From assembly GCF_030813695.1 (NCBI RefSeq), contig NZ_JAUSVA010000002.1:4030001-4094000 (forward strand): a stretch of 64,000 nt of DNA, in the 5' to 3' direction. The translations under genes were made by a program, and so were the position numbers. Shown in pieces: positions 7,918 to 17,428 of the stretch (within the stretch, counting starts at the first letter, position 1; every line of letters begins with the position of its first letter). The notes under the pieces were generated by a model that saw only the letters and a list, made by a program, of their open reading frames with translations, searched no databases and was not told the origin of the DNA. This DNA is from Kitasatospora herbaricolor. GTDB lineage: Bacteria; Actinomycetota; Actinomycetes; Streptomycetales; Streptomycetaceae.

Positions 7918-10900
7918 GAGTCGGCGCTCCTGGTGCTGGTGGTGCTGCTGGGGTCGGTGGTGCTGGTTGTGTTGCCGGTGCTGCTCGTGCTGCCGTCGGT
8001 GCCGTCCGGGCTGCCGCTGCCGGTGGTGCTGCCGGTGGTGCTGCCGGTGGTGCTGCCGGTGGTGCTGCCGGCATCGGCGGCGGCCTCGGCGCTGCCGGCA
8101 TCGGCGGCGGCCTCGGCGCTGCCGGCCCCGGCGCCGGCGCCGGCCGGGGCATCCGGCACCTCCGCCACGGCCGGTGCCTGCGCAACGGCTGCCGCCTCGG
8201 CGACGGCCACCGCCTCCGGTACGGCCGGACGGGCCCGGCGCTCCGCGAGGTCCAGCGGACGGCAGTCCGGGTCGAGGGCGATCGCCCACAGGCCGTGGTC
8301 CGCGCTGTGCAGCGGTTCCGGGCCCTGACGGCCGGTCTGGTGGTCCAGGTAGGTCACGGCCTCCTGGTGGTGGACGGCGTTCCAGGCGTGCGAGCGCCCG
8401 TACGCGTCCAGCGTGAGCAGGACGGCCTGGGCGCCGTGTCCGGCCCGGCGCAGCGCTCCGGCCAGCCGCTCGAAGGCCTCGGCCCCCTCGCCCAGGTCCC
8501 GGAACGGCGCGCCGAGTTCGCGCTCCGCGCGGTCGCGTCCGCCGCGCTCGCCGGCCCCGCCCTCGGTGGGGATCCGCGGAGCGGCGCAGGCCGGACGGCC
8601 GGTGAAGGTGTCCACGGCGGAGAGGGCGATCTCCAGGGCGTTGTTGGCCCGGCCCGGCTCGCGGTGGCCGGCGGCGTTGACCACCTCGGCCCAGCCGCCG
8701 GCGGCCGGGGCGGGGTGCCGGGCCGGCAGGCCGTCCGCGCCCTTGGGCACCCGGCGCTCCAGCTCGGCCTGCTCCTGCGGGTCTACCGGGCCCAGCCCGC
8801 CGGGCACCCCGTACGGGCGGCTGTCGGCGATGCAGCGGACCCGCACGGCCTGGTCCGGCTCCTCCTCGCCCTGGTCGCGGGCGGCCCGCGAGGCCAGGTG
8901 CAGGGCCAGCAGCTGGGCGGTGGCCACCGGCGCGACCCAGGGCGCGGTGCCCTCGCCCGGCCCGTGCTCGCCCCGGCGGCGCGCCTCGCCGGCCCCGTGG
9001 CCGGCGCCCGCGCCCGCACCGGCGCCGCCACCGCCGCCTTCGGGCCCGGCACGGCCGGGGCCGGGGGCCAGGATCGGCCCCGTCCCGATCGGCACCGGGC
9101 CGGTGGTGCCGGCCCCGGCGCGCGATCCGCCCGTTGCCGCTCCCTGGCGGGCCTCGGCCGGCTGTCCGCCCGCACCGGCGGCCGAACCGCCCGCACCGGC
9201 CCCGCCCGCACCGGGCCCACCGGCGGCCGGCGTCCCGGCCCCCGGCACGCCGACCACAGCGGCACCGGCGCCGCTCGCGCCCGAGCCGCCCTGGGCCCCG
9301 CCCGAGGAGGGCAGGTGCCCCGCGCCGGCCGCCGAACCGCCACCCACGAACCCACCGCCGCCGGCGCTGCCGCCGGCACCACCACCGCCACCGAACGCAC
9401 CGCCGGCGCCGAAGCTTCCGCCCCCGGGGAGCGACCCGGACACGCCGTAGCCACCACCGCCCGAGGAGGAGGCACCGCCGGGGACGTACCCGCCTGAGGC
9501 GCCCGAGCCGCCGGCCCCGCCGCCGGCCGGACCGCCGCCCGCGAAGTGGCCGCCGCTCGCGACCGGGCCCCCGGCGCCGTACCCGCCGGCGTGGTCCAGG
9601 TCGGGGGCCGGCGGGGCGAGGACGGAGTCGGTGCGCACCGAGACCGGGGCGCCCGCGCCGTGGGACGGCGCCGGCGGCGCCTCGACCGGGGCCGAGGGCG
9701 CGTAGCCACCCGCGGAGACCGGGCCGTACCCGCCGCCCGCGTGCCCGGACCCGCCCGCCGGGGCGGGGCGTTCGGGCCGGCCCACGGAGGTGTCCACGGC
9801 CGGGCCGGCCGACGGTCCGCCGCCGTTGCCGTTGTCCCAGGGGCCGGCGGCCGCGCCAACCGGACCGGTCCGGATCCGGACGTCCGGCCCGGCGCCGCCG
9901 GCCGTCACGTCCACCAGCGGGCCCGCCCCGGGAGCGCCGCCACCCGGCTGACCCGAGCCCGGCAGGCCCGAGCCGGGCGGGCCGGACCCTGGCAGGCCCT
10001 GGCCGGGCAGCTCCGAACCGGGCAGACCCGAGCCCGGGACGGCGTCCAGGCCGGTGCCGAACGGCGGCTTCCCGCCGGGGGCTGCGTGCTGGGTGAGGTC
10101 GACCGCGACCACCGGCTTGCCGTCCGGACCGTTCAGGACGGTCCGGCCGTCGGGGCCGACCTGTGGCCTGCCGTGCTCGTCCAGTTCGACCGTCAGCCCC
10201 TCCACCGCGACCACCGGCCTGCCGTCCTTGCCGACCACCAGCGTGAGCCCGGTCGGGTCGGCCACCTCGGTGCCGTCGGCCCGCAGGATCACCGGGTTGC
10301 CCTGCTCGTCGAGGGCCGGCCGGCCGTTCTCGTCCAGCTTGACGGTCAGCCCCTCGACCCCGACCACGGGCTTGCCCTGCTCGTCCAGCCGGACGGTCAG
10401 CCCGGCGCCGCCGGCGCCGAGCACACCGGGCTCGCCCAGCGCGGCGGGCAGCCCGGCCGCGGCCGGGTCGAAGCCGCCCTTGGCGCTCAGCACCTCGGAC
10501 ATGGTGGGGACGTCGGCGGGGCCGACGTGGGCCGTCCCCGCGCCGGCGATCCGGGTCAGCGCGGTGAGGGCCGGCTCCTTCACGGCGCTCTGCACCGCGG
10601 CCTTCATGGCCCGGCCGAGTTCCTCCAGCAGCCCGGCGACCTTCAGCCGCGCGGCCTCCACCGCCACCGTCCTCACCGCGTCGGCGACGGTGTCCGCGGC
10701 GGCGTCCTTGACCTTGGCGGCCACCGCGCCGACCGAGTGCACCACCGCGCCGAACACGCCCTGGGTGTGCTGCGAGCCGGTGGCGGCGGTGGAGACCTGG
10801 GCGGCGGTCTGCTTGGCCGCGGCGGCGTGCTCCTCGGCCTGCTTCAGGTCCTCGGCGAGCGCGGTCAGGGTGGAGACCAGCTCCGCCTTGCAGGTGTCGG

Positions 10901-11210
10901 TGGCCAGGGCCGCCGTCTCGAAGGCCTTGGCGACCAGTTCGGCGGCGTGCTGCGCGTCGTCCAGGTGCCCGCGGCCGCCGCCGCTGAAGGTCTGCCAGTG
11001 GTCGGCGAAGGCCTCCACCGCGCGGCCGGAGTTCTCCCCGGTGACCCGGCCGGCCGAGGCCCCGCCGCGGCGCCCGAGCCGTTCGCTCTCGGTGGCGAAC
11101 TCCCGCCACAGCCCGGCCGCCCGGCGCAGTCCGTCCTCGTCCGCCTGCGGCCAGGCGTGACCCAGCAGGGCCAGTACCGGGGCGAGTTCCTCGGGCAGCT
11201 TCCGGGACAC
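7914..11210 (-). CDS. Large polymorphic toxin, WXG/LXG-like head, Gly-rich linker, papain-fold (Tox-PL) domain
   Basis: 1,098 residues from the GTG at 11210, which has AAGGGGGAA about 6 bases upstream. Residues 1-230 are helical and Ala/Glu-rich, as in ESX/LXG-type export heads. Residues about 265-365 contain four copies of a LTVxLDExGxPVV-like repeat. Residues about 370-800 are a Gly/Ala/Ser linker. Residues about 850-990 match the papain-fold toxin 1 (toxin glutamine deamidase) family, with GRANNALEIALSAVDTFTGR, SHAWNAVHH (H941) and YLDHQTG (D956). The Cys normally following the first Asn is absent (N856-N857-A858). After the domain comes a roughly 110-residue Ala/Ser/Thr tail with TTGS repeats. 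The expected role is a secreted effector against rivals. It lies between its WXG100-like partner and its immunity gene. Confidence 0.85.
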   Translation of the reverse strand: MSRKLPEELAPVLALLGHAWPQADEDGLRRAAGLWREFATESERLGRRGGASAGRVTGENSGRAVEAFADHWQTFSGGGRGHLDDAQHAAELVAKAFETAALATDTCKAELVSTLTALAEDLKQAEEHAAAAKQTAAQVSTAATGSQHTQGVFGAVVHSVGAVAAKVKDAAADTVADAVRTVAVEAARLKVAGLLEELGRAMKAAVQSAVKEPALTALTRIAGAGTAHVGPADVPTMSEVLSAKGGFDPAAAGLPAALGEPGVLGAGGAGLTVRLDEQGKPVVGVEGLTVKLDENGRPALDEQGNPVILRADGTEVADPTGLTLVVGKDGRPVVAVEGLTVELDEHGRPQVGPDGRTVLNGPDGKPVVAVDLTQHAAPGGKPPFGTGLDAVPGSGLPGSELPGQGLPGSGPPGSGLPGSGQPGGGAPGAGPLVDVTAGGAGPDVRIRTGPVGAAAGPWDNGNGGGPSAGPAVDTSVGRPERPAPAGGSGHAGGGYGPVSAGGYAPSAPVEAPPAPSHGAGAPVSVRTDSVLAPPAPDLDHAGGYGAGGPVASGGHFAGGGPAGGGAGGSGASGGYVPGGASSSGGGGYGVSGSLPGGGSFGAGGAFGGGGGAGGSAGGGGFVGGGSAAGAGHLPSSGGAQGGSGASGAGAAVVGVPGAGTPAAGGPGAGGAGAGGSAAGAGGQPAEARQGAATGGSRAGAGTTGPVPIGTGPILAPGPGRAGPEGGGGGAGAGAGAGHGAGEARRRGEHGPGEGTAPWVAPVATAQLLALHLASRAARDQGEEEPDQAVRVRCIADSRPYGVPGGLGPVDPQEQAELERRVPKGADGLPARHPAPAAGGWAEVVNAAGHREPGRANNALEIALSAVDTFTGRPACAAPRIPTEGGAGERGGRDRAERELGAPFRDLGEGAEAFERLAGALRRAGHGAQAVLLTLDAYGRSHAWNAVHHQEAVTYLDHQTGRQGPEPLHSADHGLWAIALDPDCRPLDLAERRARPAVPEAVAVAEAAAVAQAPAVAEVPDAPAGAGAGAGSAEAAADAGSAEAAADAGSTTGSTTGSTTGSTTGSGSPDGTDGSTSSTGNTTSTTDPSSTTSTRSADS
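8017..8118. repeat. Tandem repeats at the 3' end of the toxin gene (4 x 12 bp, then 2 x 27 bp)
   Basis: CTGCCGGTGGTG occurs four times in a row (8017-8064). Directly after it, a 27-bp unit starting CTGCCGGCATCGGCGGCGG occurs twice (8065-8118). Unit lengths are multiples of three, so the frame is kept. On the minus strand they encode TTGS repeats and AGSAEAAAD repeats in the C-terminal tail. These are coding repeats, not a CRISPR array. Confidence 0.92.
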
Positions 11211-11278
11211 GCGGTTCCCCCTTCGAAGAGCGACATGCGACGGCGCGCCGTACGGGCGTACGGGCGCGAACAGCGGTC

Positions 11279-11746
11279 TCAGGCCGCCGGGCCGGGCCGG
11301 GCCGGGCCGCCGACGGGACCCGCGGCGAACCCCCCGCCAGGGTGGACGACGCCACCGGGGGCGGAGGTTGCGGTGCGGCCGAAGTCGGCCGAGATGCCGG
11401 AGTCGGTGTCCGCCACCGAGTCGGCCATGGTGTGCAGGCCGGTGCCGATCTTCCCGAGGCGGTCGGCGATGCCGTGCAGCCCGCCGAGCACCGCCTCGCG
11501 GGCCTCCTGGTAGCTGCCGCCGAACCCGCTGCCGGGCTCGTCCTGCCCCCAGGGGGTGCCGAGCCCCGCCAGCGACTGTTCCAGGCCGAGCGCGGCCCGG
11601 ACGAAGTCGTTGGAGATCTGCTCGAACTCCCGGCCCTCGCCGTGCATCTCCCACGGCTTGACCGAGAAGTGCTCCCCCGGGCCGGCCCCGCCGCCCGTGG
11701 GCGTACCGCCGCCGCCCGTACCGCCGTTGGCCTTGCTGCTGCTCAT
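11279..11746 (-). CDS. WXG100-like small protein, first gene of the toxin cassette
   Basis: 155 residues. A Gly/Thr-rich head is followed by a helical hairpin of about 100 residues with the turn region LGTPWGQDEPGSGFGGSY, which resembles the WG/EFG pattern of streptomycete WXG100-like proteins, and the helix LHTMADSVADTDSGISADF. Proteins of this type are type VII (ESX) secretion partners or substrates. I chose the ATG at 11746 because GGGAGG lies 7 bases upstream; the frame continues to 11827 but without such a site. The gene precedes the toxin by 68 bases on the same strand, and the three genes look like one operon. Secretion through ESX is inferred: no ESX machinery is in the window. Confidence 0.78.
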   Translation of the reverse strand: MSSSKANGGTGGGGTPTGGGAGPGEHFSVKPWEMHGEGREFEQISNDFVRAALGLEQSLAGLGTPWGQDEPGSGFGGSYQEAREAVLGGLHGIADRLGKIGTGLHTMADSVADTDSGISADFGRTATSAPGGVVHPGGGFAAGPVGGPARPGPAA

Positions 11747-12008
11747 CCCCGTACCTCCCCGTAGCGGACCTCGTCCCGAGGGCCGCCTTCGGTGCGCGGC
11801 CGGCGGGACGACTCCGGCGGCCGCCATCCTAGGGCGCCCGGCCCGGCCGCCGAGGGGCGCGGCGGCCTTTTCACCCCGCCTTCACGTCCGGCTCCACGTC
11901 CGGCGGCCGCCCGGCCCGGCCCGGCCGCCGCCGTCCGGCCGGTGAAATCGTGGCAAATGCCTCGGCCGTGAGCTGATCCGCACCCCCCGAAGGCTCTACC
12001 CTTGCCGA

Positions 12009-12911
12009 GTGGCAGCAGCAGAGACCTCGAAGAACGTCCCGCACGACTCCCCCGCCAAGCCCAAGAAGCCGAAGCCGGTCGCGGTCGACCTCGCGATGCC
12101 GACCCGGCGCCCGGAGGTGCCGCTCGACTTCCCCCGCGCCTGGGTGGAGTTCACCGACCCGGAGGACGACGAGCAGGTCTTCCGCTGCGACCTCACCTGG
12201 CTGACCTCCCGCTGGAGCTGCATCTTCGGCAAGGGCTGCCACGGCATCCGGCCGGGGCGCGGCGAGTCCGACGGCTGCTGCACGCTGGGCGCGCACTACT
12301 CGGACGAGGACGACGAGAAGCGGGTGGCCGGGCACGCCGCCCGGCTCACCCCGGAGACCTGGGAGCTGTTCGAGCACGGCACCGACGCCAAGGGCCGGAT
12401 CAAGGTCGACGGCGGCATCACCATGTTCGACGAGGACGGCGACCGCCAGACCCGCCGGGTCGACGGCGCCTGCGTCTTCCTCAACCGCCCGGGCTTCCCC
12501 GGCGGCGAGGGCTGCGCCCTGCACACCCTGGCCCTGAAGGAGGGCAAGGAGCCGCTGGAGACCAAGCCGGACGTCTGCTGGCAGCTGCCGGTCCGCCGCA
12601 CCTACGACTGGATCGACCGCCCGGACGACACCCGCTACCTCCAGGTCACCATCGGCGAGTACGACCGCCGCGGCTGGGGTCCCGGCGGCCACGACCTGCA
12701 CTGGTGGTGCACCGGCAGCCCGGAGGCGCACAACGGCCCCGACCCCGTGTACGTCAGCTACCGCCCCGAGCTCACCGAGTTGATGGGCGCGGGGGCGTAC
12801 CAGGTGCTGGCCGGCCTGTGCGAGGAGCGGATCGCCACCAAGGGCGACCGCAAGGTGGCCCCGCACCCGGCCGACCCGGCGCCCGCGCCGAAGAAGCCCA
12901 AGCACAAGTAG
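12009..12911 (+). CDS. Conserved Cys-rich cytosolic protein, possibly metal-binding
   Basis: 300 residues with no signal peptide. Cysteines cluster as C60, C71, C77, C90 and C91 ([21 protein letters not shown]), with a second group [18 protein letters not shown], then CWQLP and WWCTG. The arrangement resembles the YkgJ/DUF3109-type zinc- or iron-chelating fold, a tentative match made by eye. Both ends are Lys/Pro-rich and probably disordered. GTG at 12009 starts the frame; an in-frame alternative before the conserved part was not seen. It is divergent from the WXG100-like gene (about 260 bases between) and convergent with nuoD2, from which a perfect palindrome separates it. Function unknown. 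Confidence 0.8.
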   Translation: MAAAETSKNVPHDSPAKPKKPKPVAVDLAMPTRRPEVPLDFPRAWVEFTDPEDDEQVFRCDLTWLTSRWSCIFGKGCHGIRPGRGESDGCCTLGAHYSDEDDEKRVAGHAARLTPETWELFEHGTDAKGRIKVDGGITMFDEDGDRQTRRVDGACVFLNRPGFPGGEGCALHTLALKEGKEPLETKPDVCWQLPVRRTYDWIDRPDDTRYLQVTIGEYDRRGWGPGGHDLHWWCTGSPEAHNGPDPVYVSYRPELTELMGAGAYQVLAGLCEERIATKGDRKVAPHPADPAPAPKKPKHK

Positions 12912-12935
12912 GCCGGGCGGCCGGCCGAGGAACGA

Positions 12936-12971
12936 ACGCGGGGGCCGCTCCCCGGGGAGCGGCCCCCGCGT
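12936..12971. terminator. 36-bp perfect palindrome between convergent genes
   Basis: ACGCGGGGGCCGCTCCCC is followed at once by its exact complement. It lies between the stop of the Cys-rich gene and the stop of nuoD2, overlapping the latter by one base. With no T-run, it is a candidate bidirectional terminator of the type common in streptomycetes. Confidence 0.75.
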
Positions 12972-14140
12972 CACTTGTCGATGTCGCCGACCACGAAGAA
13001 CATCGAGCCGAGGATCGCCACCATGTCGGCGACCAGGGTGCCGGGCAGCAGCTCGGTGAGCGCCTGGATGTTGTTGTACGAGGCCGAGCGGAGCTTCAGC
13101 CGCCAGGGCGTCTTGTCGCCGCGCGAGACCAGGTAGTAGCCGTTGATGCCGAGCGGGTTCTCGGTCCAGGCGTAGGTGGTGCCCTCCGGGGCCTTGAGGA
13201 CCTTGGGCAGCCGCAGGTTGACCGGGCCGGGCGCCAGCGTGGCCAGCTTGTCCAGGCAGGCGTCGGCGAGGTCCAGCGAGTTGACGGTCTGCTCCAGCAG
13301 GCACTCGAAGCGGGCCAGGCAGTCGCCCTCCTCCCGGGTGACCACGGTCAGCACCCCCCGCAGCTCCTCCGAGCCGTACGCGAGGTAGGGCTCGTCACGC
13401 CGCAGGTCGAGGTCGACGCCGCTGGCCCGGGCGATCGGGCCGCTCACCCCGTACGCGTGCACGTGCTCCTGGGAGAGCACGCCGACGCCGGCGGTGCGGG
13501 CCCGGAAGATCTCGTTGCCGAGCACCAGGTCCTCGAAGACCGGCAACTGGGAGCGGACGGTGGCGACCGCCGCCCGGACCCGGCCGAGCCAGCCGGCCGG
13601 CAGGTCCTCCTTGAGGCCGCCGACCCGGTTGAACATGTAGTGCATCCGGCCGCCGGAGGCCTCCTCCAGCACGTGCTGGAGCTCCTCGCGGCCGTGGAAG
13701 GCGTGGAAGACGGGGGTGATCCCGCCGAGCTCCAGCGGGTAGGAGCCGAGGAACATCAGGTGGTTCAGCACCCGGTTCAGCTCGGCCAGCATGGTCCGGA
13801 TCCAGACCGCTCGCTCGGGCACCTCCATGCCGAGCATCCGCTCCACCGCGAGCACCACGCCGAGTTCGTTGGCGAAGGCCGACAGCCAGTCGTGGCGGTT
13901 GGCGAGCATGATGATCTGGCGGTAGTCGCGGGCCTCGAAGAGCTTCTCGGCGCCCCGGTGCATGTAGCCGATCACCGGCTCGGCGGAGACGATCCGCTCG
14001 CCGTCCAGCACCAGCTTCAGGCGCAGCACGCCGTGCGTGGACGGGTGCTGCGGGCCGATGTTGAGCACCATGTCCGTGGTGCCCGGTTCGCCCGAAAAGT
14101 TTTCCGCACCCGCGCCGATGCCGACCGTGGTCTCCCTCAT
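12971..14140 (-). CDS. nuoD2: NADH-quinone oxidoreductase subunit D-like protein
   Basis: 389 residues, a full-length 49-kDa subunit of respiratory complex I, facing the cytoplasm in the quinone-binding peripheral arm. Family signatures are [38 protein letters not shown]-like [12 protein letters not shown], and the C-terminal [11 protein letters not shown]. No other nuo genes lie nearby, so this is the stand-alone second copy (NuoD2) known in streptomycetes, not part of the nuoA-N operon. The start ATG (14140) overlaps the stop of the upstream methyltransferase gene as ATGA, suggesting coupled translation. The gene symbol follows streptomycete usage; whether it assembles into complex I cannot be told. 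Confidence 0.95.
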   Translation of the reverse strand: MRETTVGIGAGAENFSGEPGTTDMVLNIGPQHPSTHGVLRLKLVLDGERIVSAEPVIGYMHRGAEKLFEARDYRQIIMLANRHDWLSAFANELGVVLAVERMLGMEVPERAVWIRTMLAELNRVLNHLMFLGSYPLELGGITPVFHAFHGREELQHVLEEASGGRMHYMFNRVGGLKEDLPAGWLGRVRAAVATVRSQLPVFEDLVLGNEIFRARTAGVGVLSQEHVHAYGVSGPIARASGVDLDLRRDEPYLAYGSEELRGVLTVVTREEGDCLARFECLLEQTVNSLDLADACLDKLATLAPGPVNLRLPKVLKAPEGTTYAWTENPLGINGYYLVSRGDKTPWRLKLRSASYNNIQALTELLPGTLVADMVAILGSMFFVVGDIDK

Positions 14141-15150
14141 GGCACCAGAGTCTGCCATCCCGCGAGCCCCGCCAGGCTCGGCGGTCCCGGCATCCGGACG
14201 GGCTGCGCCAGCCAGCCGAAGGCCCCCAGCCCCGCCGGGTCGGTCAGCTCGGCCGCCTCCCCCGCCCCGCCGAGCGCCCGCAGGTAGGCCGCCGGGTCGC
14301 TGGACGCCAGGGCCAGCGGCGGCCGGGCGCCGCTCACGCCGAGGGCCCGCAGCGCTTCGCGCTGCGTCGTCCACAGGCTGTGGACACCGGGCACGGCCAC
14401 CGCGTCCAGCGCCACGTGGGCGGTGACGTCGCAGGAGCCGTCCGGCACCGGGCTCACCTCCCGGCCGTCCCGGAACCCGGTGAGGGTGCCGAACGGCGGG
14501 CGGTGGCCGGTGGTGTGCGCGTAGTCCACCGCCACCGCCAGCCCGGCCGCCAGCGAGCCCACCGCACCCGCCCAGGCCTCGTCCCGCGGTCCGCCCAGCT
14601 CGACGAAGTCCCCCGGTTCGCGCACCGGCCACCAGCGCTCGGCCCAGCGGCGGTCGGCCTCGGAGACGGGGGCGCCCGGCCGCTGCCCGCCGCTCGCGGT
14701 GTCCACCTCGGTGTAGCGCAGCACCCCGTCCCGGCCGACCTCGGCGAGGTCCAGCGGCACGTTGTCCAGCCACTCGTTGGCGAACAGCAGCCCGGTGACG
14801 CCGGCCGGCGGGACGTCCGTCCACCGGACCTCGGCCGGCAGGCCCGGCGGCCGGGCCGCCAGCTCCACCCCGTACGGGCGCAGCCGGCCGGCCAGCTCGG
14901 CGGGCACCGCGGCCAGCACCCCGGTCAGCAGCTCGCCGCGCCCCGCACCGACGTCGACGAAGGCCAGCTCCGCCGGGTGGCCGAGCGCCCGGTCCACCTC
15001 GCCGAGCAGCCGGGCGACCGCCCGGGCGTACAGCCCCGAGGCGTGCACGGAGGTCCGGAAGTGGCCGGCCGGGCCCTCCGGCCTGCGGTAGAAGCCCTCC
15101 GCGCCGTACAGCGCCTGTTCCATGGCGGGCCGCCACCGCATCCAAGTCAT
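14137..15150 (-). CDS. SAM-dependent methyltransferase, NDUFAF7 (DUF185)-like
   Basis: 337 residues. The SAM site is [16 protein letters not shown] (about residues 64-79), then YGVELAARP, the [12 protein letters not shown] motif typical of the NDUFAF7/MidA family, [10 protein letters not shown], and a C-terminal [11 protein letters not shown]. In mitochondria, NDUFAF7 dimethylates an arginine of the 49-kDa complex I subunit, the homologue of NuoD. The gene lies directly ahead of nuoD2 with a 4-base ATGA overlap, so a methyltransferase and its likely substrate are made together. That link is inference from the family and the context. The ATG at 15150 is the first in frame; ATG at residue 9 is an alternative. 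Confidence 0.9.
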   Translation of the reverse strand: MTWMRWRPAMEQALYGAEGFYRRPEGPAGHFRTSVHASGLYARAVARLLGEVDRALGHPAELAFVDVGAGRGELLTGVLAAVPAELAGRLRPYGVELAARPPGLPAEVRWTDVPPAGVTGLLFANEWLDNVPLDLAEVGRDGVLRYTEVDTASGGQRPGAPVSEADRRWAERWWPVREPGDFVELGGPRDEAWAGAVGSLAAGLAVAVDYAHTTGHRPPFGTLTGFRDGREVSPVPDGSCDVTAHVALDAVAVPGVHSLWTTQREALRALGVSGARPPLALASSDPAAYLRALGGAGEAAELTDPAGLGAFGWLAQPVRMPGPPSLAGLAGWQTLVP

Positions 15151-15268
15151 AGGGGTCGACGCTACCGGGAGCCGGACCCGGCCCGGGGTTCGTCTCCGAC
15201 CTAGGGAGTAGAAGGGATCGCCCTCCCGGCGGACCTGGGAGCACTCCGCGACTGCCTAGGCTGGACAC

Positions 15269-16486
15269 GTGCATCGACTCAACGCCTGGCTCCGCCGACA
15301 CCCCATGGTGGCCGACTCCGCCTGGGCGCTGCTGTTGCTGCTCCTCGGCCTGCTGCCGGACGACAGCGAACACGGCTGGCGGCTTGTCGTGCACTACCTG
15401 ATCGCGGTCGCCGTCCCGCTGCTGATGGTGTTCCGGCGCCGCAACCCGGACCTCACCCTGGCGCTGGCGGTGACCCTCGGCCTCGGCCAGATCGCACTGG
15501 ACGTCAACCCCGCGGCCTCCAGCATCGGGTACCTGGTCTTCGCCTACACGGGCGCCGCCTTCGGCTCCACCTGGGCGTCCCGGCTGGCGCTCGGCGCCGG
15601 ACTGGCCGCCGGCCCGCTGACCCTCTGGCGCTTCCCCACCGGCTCGGTGGACGAGCAGGGCGAACCGATCGGTCCGCACTACAGCGTCATGCAGAGCCTG
15701 CTGCTGGCCACCCTGATGTCCACCCCGTTCGTGCTCTGCTGGGCCTGGGGCCGGCTGACCCGGGTGCGCCGGGCGTACCTGGTGGAGCTGGAGGACCGGG
15801 CCGCCCGGCTGGAGCGCGAGCGGGACGCGCAGGCGAAGGTCGCGGTGGCGGCCGAACGGGCCCGGATCGCCCGGGAGCTGCACGACGTGGTGGCGCACAA
15901 CGTCTCGGTGATGATCGTCCAGGCGGACGGCGCCGCGTACGTGCTCGACAACTCGCCGCAGCAGGCCAAGGAGGCGCTCGGCACCATCGCGTCCACCGGC
16001 CGCCAGGCGCTGGTGGAGATGCGCCGGCTGCTCGGCGTGCTGCGCACGGCCGGCACCGCCGAGGAGTACATGCCGCAGCCCGGCGTGGAGGAGCTGCCCG
16101 AGCTGCTCGACCAGGTCCGCACGGCCGGCCTGCCGGTCGACTTCACCGCCTCCGGCGACGCCCGCGAGCTGCCCCGGGGGGTCGAGCTGACGGTCTACCG
16201 GATCGTCCAGGAGGCGCTGACCAACGTCCGCAAGCACGGCGGCCCGGACGCCCGGGCCAAGGTCGCGGTGGACTTCGGCGAGCGGGAGCTGGCCGTGCTG
16301 ATCGAGGACGACGGCCGGGGCACCACCTCCGAGCAGCTGACCGGCGGCGGGACCGACGGTCTCGGGCATGGTCTGATCGGCATGCGGGAGCGGGTCGGGA
16401 TGGTCAGCGGCAGTCTCGACGTCGGCCCCAGGCCCGGCGGCGGGTTCCGGATCCGCGCCGTCCTGCCGCTCAAGGCGGCCAAGTAG
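15269..16486 (+). CDS. Sensor histidine kinase (HisKA_3 type)
   Basis: 405 residues. Four or five membrane segments occupy residues about 15-170 with only short loops, so the signal is probably sensed within or at the membrane. A coiled coil ([20 protein letters not shown]) leads to the phosphoacceptor motif [18 protein letters not shown] with H205. The ATPase domain has the N box [10 protein letters not shown] and the G boxes IEDDGRG and [11 protein letters not shown]. It should autophosphorylate and pass phosphate to the response regulator 114 bases downstream. The GTG at 15269 follows a GC-poor upstream stretch. The stimulus is unknown. Confidence 0.94.
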   Translation: MHRLNAWLRRHPMVADSAWALLLLLLGLLPDDSEHGWRLVVHYLIAVAVPLLMVFRRRNPDLTLALAVTLGLGQIALDVNPAASSIGYLVFAYTGAAFGSTWASRLALGAGLAAGPLTLWRFPTGSVDEQGEPIGPHYSVMQSLLLATLMSTPFVLCWAWGRLTRVRRAYLVELEDRAARLERERDAQAKVAVAAERARIARELHDVVAHNVSVMIVQADGAAYVLDNSPQQAKEALGTIASTGRQALVEMRRLLGVLRTAGTAEEYMPQPGVEELPELLDQVRTAGLPVDFTASGDARELPRGVELTVYRIVQEALTNVRKHGGPDARAKVAVDFGERELAVLIEDDGRGTTSEQLTGGGTDGLGHGLIGMRERVGMVSGSLDVGPRPGGGFRIRAVLPLKAAK

Positions 16487-16600
16487 GCCGGGCCGTCGAG
16501 CAGAGCCGGTGCGTCCCGTCCGGGCGTCCGTGTCACGGTCCGGGCGACCACGTCCGCGATCCAGTCCGAGCAAGAACCAGTCCGTGCAAGAGGGAGAGCC

Positions 16601-17290
16601 ATGACCATCCGCGTGATGCTCGTCGACGACCAGGAGCTGCTGCGCACCGGCTTCCGGATGGTCCTGCAGTCGCAGGGCGACATCGAGATCACCGCGGAGG
16701 CCGGTGACGGCGCGCAGGCTCTGGAGGTGCTGCGGCACACCGAGGTGGACGTGATCCTGATGGACGTCCGGATGCCGCGGCTGGACGGCGTCCAGGCCAC
16801 CCGGCGGATCTGCCTGTCCGCCGACGGCACGCCGCTGCCGGGCGCTCCGCACGTGCTCATCCTCACCACCTTCGACCTGGACGAGTACGCCTTCGCCGCG
16901 CTGAAGGCGGGGGCCAGCGGCTTCCTGCTCAAGGACGTCCCGCCGACCGAGCTGGTCGCGGCGATCCGCTCGGTCCACGCCGGTGACGCCGTGGTCGCGC
17001 CGACCACCACCCGCCGCATGATCGACCGCTTCGCCGAGGTGCTGCCCACGGTCGGCGCGGCCCCCGCCGCCAACACCCTGGCCCCGCTCACCGACCGGGA
17101 GCGGGAGGTCTTCCTGCTGGTCGCGCAGGGCCTGTCGAACAGCGAGATCGCCGCCCGGCTGGTGCTCTCCGAGGCCACCGTGAAGACCCATGTCGGCCGG
17201 ATCCTGGCCAAGCTGGGCCTGCGCGACCGGGTGCAGGCCGTGGTGCTGGCGTACGAGGCCGGCCTGGTCCGGGCCGGCGCCGGGGAGTAG
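16601..17290 (+). CDS. NarL/LuxR-family response regulator
   Basis: 229 residues. The receiver domain (1-125) has the acidic pair in [10 protein letters not shown], the phosphoacceptor D55 in [12 protein letters not shown], and the conserved Thr and Lys in ILTTFD and FLLKDV. The C-terminal LuxR-type helix-turn-helix (about 160-225) reads [20 protein letters not shown] then [20 protein letters not shown]. It starts at ATG 16601 after AGAGGGAGAG. It forms a pair with the kinase upstream. Target genes cannot be read from the window; the nearest candidates downstream are the DUF2520/pan genes, but there is no evidence for that. Confidence 0.96.
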   Translation: MTIRVMLVDDQELLRTGFRMVLQSQGDIEITAEAGDGAQALEVLRHTEVDVILMDVRMPRLDGVQATRRICLSADGTPLPGAPHVLILTTFDLDEYAFAALKAGASGFLLKDVPPTELVAAIRSVHAGDAVVAPTTTRRMIDRFAEVLPTVGAAPAANTLAPLTDREREVFLLVAQGLSNSEIAARLVLSEATVKTHVGRILAKLGLRDRVQAVVLAYEAGLVRAGAGE

Positions 17291-17428
17291 CGGCGCCGGC
17301 GGCGGGCCGGCCCGGGCGGCCGGTGCCGCGGGCCGCCCCGGCGGGTGGCTCCCGGGCGGCCGTAGAATGGCCCGGTACGTCTGGTACCCGCAGAGGACCG
17401 GAACGGAAGTGAGGACGAACGCCAAGCC

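Noticed and set aside
8017..8118. CRISPR-like short repeats
   Set aside because: Units are 12 and 27 bp, have no spacers and keep the reading frame; they encode TTGS and AGSAEAAAD repeats.
6595..11355. One frame of 1,586 codons covering immunity and toxin genes
   Set aside because: Only the part from 7917 has family resemblance; the rest is an Arg-rich shadow of the toxin gene in another frame.
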